Positions 28,595 through 36,552 are shown, numbered from the stretch's first letter. The stretch: 64,000 bases of DNA from Flavipsychrobacter sp. (GCA_016786565.1 JAEUVY010000067.1:30660-94659); one strand, 5' to 3'. Notes: a model not told the origin generated them from the sequence alone. Program-made: numbers and translations.

Positions 28595-29173
28595 CTAACG
28601 CAAAACTAACTGTTTGTCTGCTATTAGTTTACGCATATTTATCAACGCATATCGCATGCGTCCGAGTGCGGTATTGATGCTTACGCCGGTGAGTTCTGAT
28701 ATCTCTTTGAAGCTGAGGTCGGCATACATGCGCAGCACAATAACCTCGCGTTGTTCTTCCGGAAGGCCTTCTACCAGTTTGCGCACGCTGTCGTGTACCT
28801 GACGGCGTTCTATGGCGTCTGATGCCAGCTCGGCAGTACCCAGTAAGGCAGATATATCCTGACCATCGGGCAGGGTAACACAGATCTGCAGGCGGGTGCG
28901 CCTGAAATAGTCCATACAAAGGTTGCGTGCCACACGCACCGCCCAGGGAAGAAACTTGCCCTGTTCGCTGTAGCGACCCTCTTTTATAGTTTTGATGATC
29001 TTCAGGAAGGTATCCTGAAATAGGTCTTCAGCAAGGTATTTGTCTTTCACCAACATGAATAATGAGGTGTACACCGCGTCTTTGTGACGAGTGATAAGAG
29101 TTGAAAGGGCTTGCTCCTGTCCCTGCTGATAAGCAAGAACCAGTTCTGCGTCAGATAGATTGGAAAAATGCAT
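28595..29173 (-). CDS. ECF-type RNA polymerase sigma factor
   Basis: This 192-residue protein is a group 4 (RpoE-like) sigma-70 factor that redirects RNA polymerase. Region 2 is seen in ALSTLITRHKDAVYTSLFML and the DLFQDTFLKIIKTI helix with FLPWAVRVARNLCMDYFRR. Region 4 (about residues 130-185) has GLPEEQREVIVLRMYADLSF and the recognition helix KEISELTGVSINTALGRMRY. No anti-sigma gene is adjacent; the genes downstream are rsmE and DUF4159. Upstream, a 9-bp inverted repeat (ACTTCTACT 29175-29183, AGTAGAAGT 29231-29239) flanks the likely promoter and could be an operator or leader stem. Confidence 0.92.
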   Translation of the reverse strand: MHFSNLSDAELVLAYQQGQEQALSTLITRHKDAVYTSLFMLVKDKYLAEDLFQDTFLKIIKTIKEGRYSEQGKFLPWAVRVARNLCMDYFRRTRLQICVTLPDGQDISALLGTAELASDAIERRQVHDSVRKLVEGLPEEQREVIVLRMYADLSFKEISELTGVSINTALGRMRYALINMRKLIADKQLVLR

Positions 29174-29434
29174 AACTTCTACTAGTTTAAACGTAATGTA
29201 ACGTTCACGCCATTTGCCGTAAATTGGTAAAGTAGAAGTCTATGCTATAGAATAGATTTTTAGATGAATATGTCTGCAAAAAAGTTAAAAAAACCGAAAC
29301 TGCCAAATATTTCTTAAAAAGTACATGTCCGGCAGGTCCCCTTTCGCAACAATATCAGACCGATATAAGGCGGTTGTGGTTGGGTAAACGTTGGAGAAAT
29401 CCTGCAATTTTATCTTCCCGCTGATAGAAAGCAG

Positions 29435-29464
29435 CTTGAAACGAGGCATCAGCTGTTAATTTTG
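29435..29464 (+). promoter_or_regulatory. promoter of the cytochrome c peroxidase gene, apparently leaderless
   Basis: A -33-like CTTG (29435-29438) is followed after 18 bases by the -7 box TAATTTTG (29457-29464), an exact TAnnTTTG match. Only four bases separate the box from the ATG at 29469, so transcription would begin at or beside the start codon. Confidence 0.55.
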
Positions 29465-29468
29465 TAGC

Positions 29469-30443
29469 ATGAAAAAATGGTTGTCCATAGCCGTACTGGT
29501 GATGGCAGGTGTTACGGGTCTTTTTATTTCCGGATTTGACATTCCGTTGAAAGGGGCAAGTTTTAACGGAGCGCCGAAGACTGAGGCTCAGCTGGGTGAA
29601 AAGTTGTTTTTCGACAAGATGCTGTCGGCGGATCGCTCGCTGAGCTGCGCATCCTGCCATATTCCGTCGCATGGGTTTGCCGACACGGTTGCTTTCAGTC
29701 GCGGAGTGGGTGGCAGGCTTGGTAAGCGCAACACGCCATCGAGCGCCAATGTTGCCGATAGGCCCTACTTGTTCTATGACGGGCGGGCAGCATCGCTGGA
29801 AGACCAGGTGCGCTTTCCCATTGAAGACCACAACGAAATGGACCTGCCGATAGCAGAGGCAGTGAAGAGGGTGGCAGCCGATAAGAAATATGCTGCCTGG
29901 TTCAGGAAAATATACGGAGAGGCACCAACGGCCAAATCATTGCAGGCGGCCATTGCGGCCTTTGAGCGCACCATAGAAACATCCAGAACCCCGTTTGACA
30001 GGTATATGGCGGACGATGAAAAGGCAATGTCGGCATCGGCCATCAGAGGAAGAGAGCTTTTTATGAGCGATAGGGCTAAGTGTTTTGATTGTCACTTCTC
30101 GCCCGATTTCACCGGTGATGAGTTCAGGAACATAGGTTTGTACGATGGTGTAACGCTCAATGATGAGGGTAGGTATGGCATCACCAAAGACAAGAACGAT
30201 CTGGGAAAGTTCAAAGTGCCGGGGCTACGGAATGTAGCCGTAACCGGACCATACATGCACAATGGTATGTTCCGCACACTGCGTGAAGTGATAGAGTATT
30301 ACAATGATCCGTACAAGGTGGTAAATGCACCCGTAAACATAGATACAGCCCTTGCAAAACCACTGAACCTTACAGAGCAGGAGAAGACCGATCTCGAGAA
30401 CTTCCTTCTGGCGCTTACCGACGACCGCTTCGTGAACAAGTGA
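29469..30443 (+). CDS. di-haem cytochrome c peroxidase (CcpA/MauG family)
   Basis: A periplasmic enzyme that reduces hydrogen peroxide with electrons from cytochrome c. The 324-residue protein has a signal or anchor segment (MKKWLSIAVLVMAGVTGLFI) and two c-type haem sites: CASCH near residue 60 and CFDCH near residue 204. Conserved stretches include LFFDKMLSADRSLSCASCH, RNTPSSANVADRPYLFYDGR, GRAASLEDQVRFPI and the C-terminal GPYMHNGMFRTLREVIEYYN. Length fits the family. The next gene overlaps its stop by four bases (GTGA). Confidence 0.95.
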   Translation: MKKWLSIAVLVMAGVTGLFISGFDIPLKGASFNGAPKTEAQLGEKLFFDKMLSADRSLSCASCHIPSHGFADTVAFSRGVGGRLGKRNTPSSANVADRPYLFYDGRAASLEDQVRFPIEDHNEMDLPIAEAVKRVAADKKYAAWFRKIYGEAPTAKSLQAAIAAFERTIETSRTPFDRYMADDEKAMSASAIRGRELFMSDRAKCFDCHFSPDFTGDEFRNIGLYDGVTLNDEGRYGITKDKNDLGKFKVPGLRNVAVTGPYMHNGMFRTLREVIEYYNDPYKVVNAPVNIDTALAKPLNLTEQEKTDLENFLLALTDDRFVNK

Positions 30444-31228
30444 TATATTCGCTGATGGCCGGCAGTGCAGATCTGAAACTATTATTGGATGCTAAGGCAG
30501 CGATGTATAACCGAAAGGAGTTCATTGCCCGCGATCCTATATGCATTCCGCATAGTTTCACGAAGCGACAGGACATAGAGATTTCGGGCTTTTTCGCGGC
30601 CACACTTGCGTGGGGCAATCGCACAACGATCATCAATAGTTGCAGGCGACTGATGTCTATGATGGACAATGCCCCGCATGAGTTCATCACAGGGCACAGG
30701 GACACCGACCTGAAACCTTTTCTTTCGTTTGTGCACCGCACCTATAACGCTACCGACCTTCTGTATTTTATTGATGTGCTACAGCGGCATTACAAAGAAC
30801 ACACATCGCTTGAAGAAGCTTTTGTGCCCGGAAGTAAATACAAGGAGCCTACTGTGGAGCAAGCCTTGGTGCGCTTTCATGAATACTTTTTTGAAGGAGA
30901 GCATCCCGACCGTACCCGCAAGCATGTAGCCACACCCGCACGCAATTCGGCATGCAAAAGACTGAACATGTATCTGCGGTGGATGGTGCGCAAAGACAAG
31001 TGTGGCGTAGATTTCGGGATATGGAAGAAAATAAGTCCGGCTCAACTGGTGTGCCCGCTGGATGTGCATGTGGCAAGGGTGGCTGCAAGACTGGGTATGA
31101 TACCCAACGACAAGGCCGACTGGAAGAACGCGCTGTTGTTGACAGAACAACTGAGAGCTATGGATGCAGCAGACCCGGCAAGGTATGATTTTGCATTGTT
31201 CGGGTTGGGGGCCGAGGAGCGGCTATGA
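30440..31228 (+). CDS. TIGR02757 (DUF2400) family protein
   Basis: A 262-residue cytoplasmic protein of the TIGR02757 family, common in Bacteroidota and without an established function; the helical fold has been compared with base-excision-repair glycosylases, which is inference. Recognisable segments are DPICIPHSFTKRQDIEISGF, FFAATLAWGNRTTIINSCRR and LVCPLDVHVARVAARLGMI, the last being the family's hallmark. A GTG start overlaps the peroxidase stop (GTGA); an ATG at 30455 is an alternative. Its 3' end overlaps the convergent GT39-like gene by six bases. Confidence 0.85.
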   Translation: MIYSLMAGSADLKLLLDAKAAMYNRKEFIARDPICIPHSFTKRQDIEISGFFAATLAWGNRTTIINSCRRLMSMMDNAPHEFITGHRDTDLKPFLSFVHRTYNATDLLYFIDVLQRHYKEHTSLEEAFVPGSKYKEPTVEQALVRFHEYFFEGEHPDRTRKHVATPARNSACKRLNMYLRWMVRKDKCGVDFGIWKKISPAQLVCPLDVHVARVAARLGMIPNDKADWKNALLLTEQLRAMDAADPARYDFALFGLGAEERL

Positions 31229-32878
31229 TCGTTTCTCCAGTTTCAGGAGGCAATAGTGTTTCACCTCTTTATCTCGTGTAGCAGGGTTCAGGAAGCCTGG
31301 TGTTAGTTCGCTCACTTTATAGAATACCCCTTCTTTTTCGGTAGTGTACCTGATGCCCATTTGGTTGATCTGAGGCAGGTGTTCGGGCATAGTAAGCAGG
31401 TATTGTCTTGAACCTATATCGGTAAGTGTATCTATGCTGATGATGGTGCCGTTGGCATAGAACCTTATCGCGTTGATGGGGTCGTCTATACGGTACACGG
31501 CTACATCTTCTGTTTTGATCCCTTTTTCCCTGATGTAGCGACCCGTTTGTGAGCCCACCTGATAGGACAGCAGATTGTAATAGAAGAAGTTGGTAAGCAA
31601 CGCATTTACGATGATGATGCCCGCGGCCGGCAGCCACAGCAATTTTCCCTGCAGCTTTTTATTGAAGGCTAGGTATAACCAGAGCCCTACGCCGGATGTC
31701 CAAAGCGCCATCAGCACTATTCCACCGCTGAACGACCATGCTGTAAGTACCAGCAACGCCACAAGCAGCAGCACCGTGATGACGATATGTGTCGGCACCA
31801 TCACCTTTGTGAGGCGGGGATAAGCGCCGCTGAGCATTTCCTGTATGAGTCGGGCGGTCATGATAGCAGCAAGCGGGAAGGCAACGAAAATATAGTGCGG
31901 CAACTGGTAGGCTGATGAACCCAATGCCAGATAGGCGAGTATGAAGCCGCCGGTGGTGATCCACTCGCCGGAGAGGGGTAAGCGGAACTTGTTACGGATA
32001 AGCGAGCCTACGTTCAGTATGATAGCCGTGATGAAGAGGAAGATCCATGGCAGGAAAGACCACAGCATGTTCAGCATCAGGAAATCCAACTTGGCGCCGT
32101 TGCTCCACGGGCTTTCGCCGGTGATGCGGCCGAAGCTCTGCGACCAATAGAAGAATCGGAGCCCTGAAACACCGGTTGTGCCATTCACCAGTTTTTCCGG
32201 GTGCATATCGAACTGCTGATACAGGCCAACGCTCATGGGTATGAGCATAACGGCTATAACCAATAGGGCGGGAATAAAGCCGGGACTCAGGAAATTCTTC
32301 CATTGGCGTTTAAGGACCCAGTCGGTACCGAAACACAATACCGGTAATATGAGGGCTATGGGTCCCTTGGTCATCATGCCCAGTGCAATTGCGGCCGCTC
32401 CACCCATCAGGTAAAGCAGGCGACGGGATACGACCCATTCCTGTATCAACCAGATGGAGGTGACTGCACAACTCATCAGCACTGTATCGCACCGCACATC
32501 ATTTGTCCACAGGAACATACCCTGGCAACTTGCCAGAATAAGTGCTGCCATGCGACCGGTAGATTCGTCGTACAGTCGTTTTGCCAGTTTGTATGTGGCA
32601 AAAATGGCCCACAACGCAAACAATAGTGAAGGGAACTTGTAACCAAAGTTGTTGACGCCGAAGATCTTCATACTTGTTGCACTGAGCCAGAACAACAAGG
32701 GTGGTTTGTCCAGATATTCTATGCCCCGGTCGTAGACGTGCAGGTAGTCTCCGCTCACCATCATTTCCCGGCTTATCTCGGCATATTGCGATGCGTCAAC
32801 ATCCATTGTATCTACCCGCACAGCTGTGAAGTAGATGAGGGCGATCACAATAAATATCCAGAACGGGATCCGTGGCAT
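31223..32878 (-). CDS. GT39/ArnT-like membrane glycosyltransferase
   Basis: A 551-residue integral inner-membrane protein with about eleven hydrophobic helices in the first 430 residues, of the PMT_2/ArnT class that transfers a sugar from a polyprenyl-phosphate donor to lipid or protein acceptors in the periplasm. The first loop carries the diagnostic acidic pair in VDTMDVDASQYAEISREM and the following EYLDKPPLLFWLSA. A second hallmark is DVRCDTVLMSCAV. The C-terminal 120 residues are soluble. A plausible donor supplier is the polyprenol-phosphate glycosyltransferase near 4 kb, though nothing in the sequence links the two. The acceptor is unknown. Confidence 0.88.
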   Translation of the reverse strand: MPRIPFWIFIVIALIYFTAVRVDTMDVDASQYAEISREMMVSGDYLHVYDRGIEYLDKPPLLFWLSATSMKIFGVNNFGYKFPSLLFALWAIFATYKLAKRLYDESTGRMAALILASCQGMFLWTNDVRCDTVLMSCAVTSIWLIQEWVVSRRLLYLMGGAAAIALGMMTKGPIALILPVLCFGTDWVLKRQWKNFLSPGFIPALLVIAVMLIPMSVGLYQQFDMHPEKLVNGTTGVSGLRFFYWSQSFGRITGESPWSNGAKLDFLMLNMLWSFLPWIFLFITAIILNVGSLIRNKFRLPLSGEWITTGGFILAYLALGSSAYQLPHYIFVAFPLAAIMTARLIQEMLSGAYPRLTKVMVPTHIVITVLLLVALLVLTAWSFSGGIVLMALWTSGVGLWLYLAFNKKLQGKLLWLPAAGIIIVNALLTNFFYYNLLSYQVGSQTGRYIREKGIKTEDVAVYRIDDPINAIRFYANGTIISIDTLTDIGSRQYLLTMPEHLPQINQMGIRYTTEKEGVFYKVSELTPGFLNPATRDKEVKHYCLLKLEKRS

Positions 32879-32921
32879 GATAAAACTTTTCCAGCCGCAA
32901 AAATAGTCGCAATTTTATGGT
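32879..32921. promoter_or_regulatory. compact divergent promoter region
   Basis: Only 43 bases separate the diverging GT39-like and epimerase start codons. On the minus strand TATTTTTG (32898-32905) is an exact -7 consensus, 19 bases from the membrane glycosyltransferase start. On the plus side only a weak AATTTTATGG is seen a few bases before the epimerase ATG, so that gene may also be leaderless. Confidence 0.35.
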
Positions 32922-33965
32922 ATGCTTCAATTAAAATATTATTCCTACGACCTGCCTTTCGAATACCCGTTCACCATAGCCAAGGGCACCAAAACGCATC
33001 AGCCCACATTGATCACGGCATTGGGAATGGGTAATATGTATGGTTTCGGGGAGGCGCCGGCCATAGCGTATTACGATGTGACTGTGGACGGCATGAAGCA
33101 GGTGCTTGCAGAGAAAAAGGGAATGATAGAGAAGTTCGCACTTACCGATCCGGCTCGCTTTTGGCATTTTCTGCATCATCTTATTCCCGGTCAGCATTTC
33201 CTGACGGCAGCACTTGATATTGCCGGCTGGGACCTTTTCGCGCAGATGCGCAGGATGCCGTTGTATAAGTTATTGGGTATAGAAAGAGGGTCTATGCCGG
33301 TCACCGACTACACGATAGGTATGGACACTGCTGAGAATATGGTGGCCAAGGTAAAGGCGCATCCGTGGCCGGTATATAAGGTGAAGTGTGGTGGTGCGCA
33401 TGATATAGATGCCATAAGGGCATTGCGCACGGCTACAGACGCGCCTTTCAGGGTGGATGCAAATGAGGGTTGGACGTTTGAAGAGGCTAAACTGCTGCTG
33501 CCCGAACTGAAGGCGCTGGGTGTGACCCTGGTGGAGCAACCCCTGCAGAGGACCGCATGGGAAGAAATGGCTGTACTGAAAGCACTATCGCCATTGCCGT
33601 TGTTTGCTGATGAAAGCTGCCGTACGGAAGACGAGGTGAAATTGTGTGCTGCCGGATTTCATGGTATCAATATAAAGCTCACTAAATGCGGGGGCATTAC
33701 GCCCGCTATGCGCATGATAAAGGAGGCGCGCGCGCTGGGCATGAAGGTGATGATGGGTTCTATGAATGAAAGTTCGGTGGGTACTGCGGCTATTGCGCAC
33801 CTGATGCCCTTGCTGGATGAGGTGGATGCCGATGGTCCGCTCTTACTGAAGCAAGATCTGGCAGAGGGGCTTTCCTACAACAACGGAGTGATCTCTATTA
33901 CTGAACGCCCCGGCTTGGGCATCAGGGTAACAGGCCCTAAGCCATCATCGGCGTTTCAGGTTTAG
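32922..33965 (+). CDS. dipeptide epimerase (enolase superfamily)
   Basis: This is an L-Ala-D/L-Glu-type epimerase, used in recycling murein peptides. The 347-residue protein has the capping N-terminal domain and the barrel with the second-strand lysine motif VYKVKCGG, metal ligands in FRVDANEGWTFEEA, LVEQPLQ and FADESC, and the opposite-face lysine in INIKLTKCGGITPAMRM. The C-terminal GSMNESSVGTAAIAHL is typical. Substrate specificity in this family varies among dipeptides, so the exact dipeptide is not certain. The last four bases overlap the convergent small membrane-protein gene. Confidence 0.92.
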   Translation: MLQLKYYSYDLPFEYPFTIAKGTKTHQPTLITALGMGNMYGFGEAPAIAYYDVTVDGMKQVLAEKKGMIEKFALTDPARFWHFLHHLIPGQHFLTAALDIAGWDLFAQMRRMPLYKLLGIERGSMPVTDYTIGMDTAENMVAKVKAHPWPVYKVKCGGAHDIDAIRALRTATDAPFRVDANEGWTFEEAKLLLPELKALGVTLVEQPLQRTAWEEMAVLKALSPLPLFADESCRTEDEVKLCAAGFHGINIKLTKCGGITPAMRMIKEARALGMKVMMGSMNESSVGTAAIAHLMPLLDEVDADGPLLLKQDLAEGLSYNNGVISITERPGLGIRVTGPKPSSAFQV

Positions 33966-34186
33966 TCGTGTTGCCTGCGTTTGCTGAGCCAAAACAGGAT
34001 AAAGAACATAAACAGGAACAGCAGGTAATTCACCACCACAAAAACTGCATATATCTTGCCGGCCTCGCTGCTGAAAAAGGGTATATGCCGCAGACTGGTG
34101 AACCGCCACACGAATAGTATGCTCACCGGAAGTGAGAATAGGAGGCAACTGATGAGCGTGCGTTTATTGAAGAATTCTTTCAACAT
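33962..34186 (-). CDS. small two-helix membrane protein
   Basis: A 74-residue protein starting MLKEFFNKRTLISCLLFSLP (ATG at 34186), with two hydrophobic helices (about residues 10-30 and 46-67) and a basic C-terminus LSKRRQHD. I do not recognise a family. It lies 36 bases downstream of the XRE/S24 repressor on the same strand, so it could be transcribed from the repressor promoter, which in a prophage is the signature position of a lysogenic-conversion or superinfection-exclusion gene. It could equally belong to the host side of the junction. The frame is open to 34210, but the hydrophobic pattern favours the later start. Confidence 0.6.
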   Translation of the reverse strand: MLKEFFNKRTLISCLLFSLPVSILFVWRFTSLRHIPFFSSEAGKIYAVFVVVNYLLFLFMFFILFWLSKRRQHD

Positions 34187-34222
34187 GCCGGTGCAATGTA
34201 GGTTAGGCAAAAATATGCAGGA

Positions 34223-35041
34223 TCATCGACCCAGCATTCGTTTCATTTCCATTACATCCATTTCGAGGTCTGCCAGGCGGTGGTAAACTTCTGCCGGTTC
34301 GCTGAAGTCGCTGCTTATTTTCATGCGGCCATACCATACCTCCTGTACATCTTCGGGCGATATCTCAAGGGTAGGGAACTCATGACGGTGGGCAATGGTG
34401 TCTGATTTCAGGTAGAGTTTTCCCCGCTCTTTCAGGCGGTTCACTACCCGCTTCACGGCTATACCTCCTTTATGTACCACAACATATACCCGGTTGTCGC
34501 GGATATCTTCCAGTTTGTCCACCCACTCACCTATTATGCGATCGCCGTGCAGCACATTGGGTGCCATTGATGGCCCCTCAACCTCGAACATGCGGTAGGT
34601 GGAGTTGCTGAGGCCCGGCAGGCGGAAGGTGGGTAGGGTTTCCATGAATTCGGCATCGCCATATCCCAGCAGGTAGCCGGCACGCGCCTTTACCGGCACA
34701 TATATGATGTTGTCATTACCTTCTTTGTCTACCGCTATGATCCTGGGTATGGCACTGTAGCCGGCCGGCTCTTTTTTGCTGAAAGCGCCACGCAACATCA
34801 GGTCTTTTTCGTTGGAAGAATCATCATCTTCCTTCTGTTGTTCCATGTTTTTTGACAAAAGATCGTCCAGAGATACGCCAAAATACTTGGCAAACGACCG
34901 TAGGGTATCCACATTTGGTTCGCTGATGCCGGCCTCGTAGTTGGCTATGGTGGTGCGACCAATATTCAGCTCAGAGCTAAGCCCATCCTGTGTTTTGCCC
35001 GATTTCTTACGGAGAAATTTTAAGTTGTTCGGTAAGTACAT
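34223..35041 (-). CDS. XRE-type HTH / S24 peptidase-like repressor
   Basis: A CI/LexA-type repressor of 272 residues. The N-terminal HTH_XRE domain (residues about 4-60) reads LKFLRKKSGKTQDGLSSEL and IGRTTIANYEAGISEPNVDT. The C-terminal S24 domain has the catalytic Ser in EVEGPSMAPNVLHGDRI and the Lys in GGIAVKRVVNRL, with a possible Ala-Gly autocleavage site in VKARAGYLLGY. The start is the ATG at 35041; the open frame runs back to 35086, but that stretch is the promoter. A -7 box TACCTTTG lies four bases upstream of the ATG, so the mRNA should be leaderless. It probably controls the divergent MuB-like operon. Confidence 0.9.
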   Translation of the reverse strand: MYLPNNLKFLRKKSGKTQDGLSSELNIGRTTIANYEAGISEPNVDTLRSFAKYFGVSLDDLLSKNMEQQKEDDDSSNEKDLMLRGAFSKKEPAGYSAIPRIIAVDKEGNDNIIYVPVKARAGYLLGYGDAEFMETLPTFRLPGLSNSTYRMFEVEGPSMAPNVLHGDRIIGEWVDKLEDIRDNRVYVVVHKGGIAVKRVVNRLKERGKLYLKSDTIAHRHEFPTLEISPEDVQEVWYGRMKISSDFSEPAEVYHRLADLEMDVMEMKRMLGR

Positions 35042-35112
35042 GACGCAAAGGTAAATAATTTTTTCCATAAAATTTGGATTTGTCAAAATTATTGGAATAC
35101 CTTTGTGTCATG
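35039..35112. repeat. 15-bp inverted repeat spanning the divergent start codons
   Basis: CATGACGCAAAGGTA (35039-35053) and TACCTTTGTGTCATG (35098-35112) are inverted copies with 14 of 15 bases matching, separated by 44 bases. Each arm contains a -7 box and a start codon. Outside the -7 box the block AATTATT also recurs in both orientations, so roughly 22 bases are shared, with a four-base insertion in the right arm. Confidence 0.85.
35042..35109. promoter_or_regulatory. mirror-image divergent promoters of the Mu-like module
   Basis: Plus strand: TTTG at 35073-35076 and, 21 bases on, the -7 box TACCTTTG at 35098-35105, four bases from an ATG at 35110. Minus strand: the same -7 box TACCTTTG at 35053-35046, four bases from the repressor ATG at 35041; no well-spaced minus-strand TTTG -33 box is seen. 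TTTGTCAAA (35079-35087), a near-central palindrome, is a candidate operator for the repressor. Confidence 0.6.
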
Positions 35113-35223
35113 ATCGATGACAATTTCGGTTGTTACACGGTCGTAGGTGCCGAAAGCACACCCTGCAACCCACATCACACAACCCTGAACCACTATCCGA
35201 ACCATAAAAACAAACCTATATGA
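35110..35223 (+). CDS. 37-residue leader ORF coupled to the MuB-like gene
   Basis: From the first ATG after the plus-strand promoter a frame of 37 codons runs to a TGA that overlaps the next start codon (ATGA at 35220-35223). The peptide begins MIDDNFGCYTVVGAE and is His/Pro/Asn-rich toward the end (NHYPNHKNKPI). The leaderless position and the stop/start overlap suggest it is translated and that ribosomes reinitiate at the MuB-like gene. I recognise no family. It may be a true small protein or only a translated leader. Confidence 0.45.
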   Translation: MIDDNFGCYTVVGAESTPCNPHHTTLNHYPNHKNKPI

Positions 35224-36068
35224 CACACGAACAAAAAAGACAGGTAAGAGAGGCATTGATGCGCTACACTGCAAATTTCGATACGCAGGCGGAAGCTGCT
35301 GCGGGTCTTGATGCGGTGAGCTCTTCCACGATCTCATTGATCAGGAATAACAACTGGGAGTTGCTGAGCGATCGCCTGTGGCACCATGTGGCCCGCCAGG
35401 TAGGCTTTTATTGCCGTGAATGGCATGCCGCTGATACCAGCGCGCACATGTTGCTGCGCATACTGTTCTCAGACGCCCAACACTATGCCATGGCCTATGC
35501 AATAGCTATGAGTGCAGGCCTGGGCAAATCATTCACCCTTGCTCATTATGCCAAAACCAATGAAAACGTGATCTGTATATCGGGAAAGGACACGCACAAC
35601 CGCCGCACATTCCTGCAGACAATGCTGCAATCACTTGGCGAAGTACCCGAAACATCGACAAAGGAAATGATGAAGCAACTGGTGGCTGCTATCTGCGCAA
35701 AGGACCAGCCGCTTGTTGTGATAGATGATGCACAACACCTTAAAGACCGTGTATTGTTGTTGCTGGCACTTATTGCTGCCGAACTATCAGAAAAGGCAGG
35801 CATTGTGATAATGGGAGACGCCACACTGCGTATACGCATTATAGACGGGGTGAGGATGAAACGCGCCGGTTTTGCGGAGATCTATAAGATCATAGGCAGG
35901 CGTTTCATAACGCTGAACAGCATATCGGGTGCCGATACAGAGGCGGTTTGCCGGGCCAACGGAGTGCATGACGAAGATGTGATAGCGTGCATAGCGGCAG
36001 ACAGCAACAACCTGCATGCAGTGACAAGCCACATAGTGCAGCACCTGGACAGGAGCATTGCCGCATAA
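35220..36068 (+). CDS. MuB-like AAA ATPase (transposition target protein type)
   Basis: A 282-residue ATPase that in phage Mu binds target DNA and delivers it to the transposase. A helical, HTH-like N-terminus (residues about 8-65, with TQAEAAAGLDAVSSSTISLI) precedes the AAA core. The P-loop is AMSAGLGKSFTLAHY (GLGKS at 100-104; the usual first Gly of the loop is replaced). Walker B is LVVIDDAQHL at about 165-174, and the sensor region is VIMGDATLRIRII. A C-terminal helical domain covers 225-282. There is no transposase partner in the window. Alternatives are TniB/ExeA-like ATPases of the same superfamily. Confidence 0.8.
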   Translation: MTHEQKRQVREALMRYTANFDTQAEAAAGLDAVSSSTISLIRNNNWELLSDRLWHHVARQVGFYCREWHAADTSAHMLLRILFSDAQHYAMAYAIAMSAGLGKSFTLAHYAKTNENVICISGKDTHNRRTFLQTMLQSLGEVPETSTKEMMKQLVAAICAKDQPLVVIDDAQHLKDRVLLLLALIAAELSEKAGIVIMGDATLRIRIIDGVRMKRAGFAEIYKIIGRRFITLNSISGADTEAVCRANGVHDEDVIACIAADSNNLHAVTSHIVQHLDRSIAA

Positions 36069-36099
36069 ACAAAATTGTAACCAATAAAATCAATAATAT

Positions 36100-36552
36100 A
36101 TGTATTACACTTCAGTTTCAGCCACACAAGCATCTACAGTATCAGCACCTGCGCGCCGCAATGCAAGGGCCGCAGCCGATATGGTAAAGGAAAGGACGGG
36201 TATGAATGTTGCAGTGCTGCAATACCCTACGGAGATGGTGAATAACACACCTCAACGTATGCTGCATGTAATTGCAATGGCTTTGGACATGAGCCCGGAG
36301 GCATATAAGATGAAGACCCGTGTACGTAATGTGGTGGAGTTGAGATTTATTGCCACACTCTTTCTCAGGCAGTACTTTCCTGCGCTCACACTGCAGCAGA
36401 TAGCAGCCTATTTCGGCGGACAGGATCACAGTTCTGTTATCAACGGTCTTTCGCGCGCATACAACCTGATATACATACAGGATGCCGAGTTTCTGAAGAA
36501 GTATAATGCAGTTTTAAAATCAGTGACATCATGGCTAAGAAAAGAGGCATAA
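36100..36552 (+). CDS. stand-alone DnaA domain IV-like DNA-binding protein
   Basis: A 150-residue protein whose C-terminal two thirds match the DNA-binding domain IV of DnaA without the AAA+ ATPase. Helices KMKTRVRNVVELRFIATLFL (residues 70-89) and LTLQQIAAYF are followed by the signature loop GGQDHSSVINGLSRA (106-120), equivalent to the GGRDHTTV DnaA-box reader. The first 45 residues are unrelated to DnaA. It lies 31 bases after the MuB-like gene and overlaps the next gene by 22 bases. It may read DnaA boxes to recruit host replication, or act as a regulator; the role is inferred. Confidence 0.78.
   Translation: MYYTSVSATQASTVSAPARRNARAAADMVKERTGMNVAVLQYPTEMVNNTPQRMLHVIAMALDMSPEAYKMKTRVRNVVELRFIATLFLRQYFPALTLQQIAAYFGGQDHSSVINGLSRAYNLIYIQDAEFLKKYNAVLKSVTSWLRKEA

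Noticed and set aside
35042..35086. An upstream start for the repressor giving 15 extra residues
   Set aside because: The extra codons coincide with the -7 box and its flanks, and the HTH domain starts naturally at the ATG at 35041.
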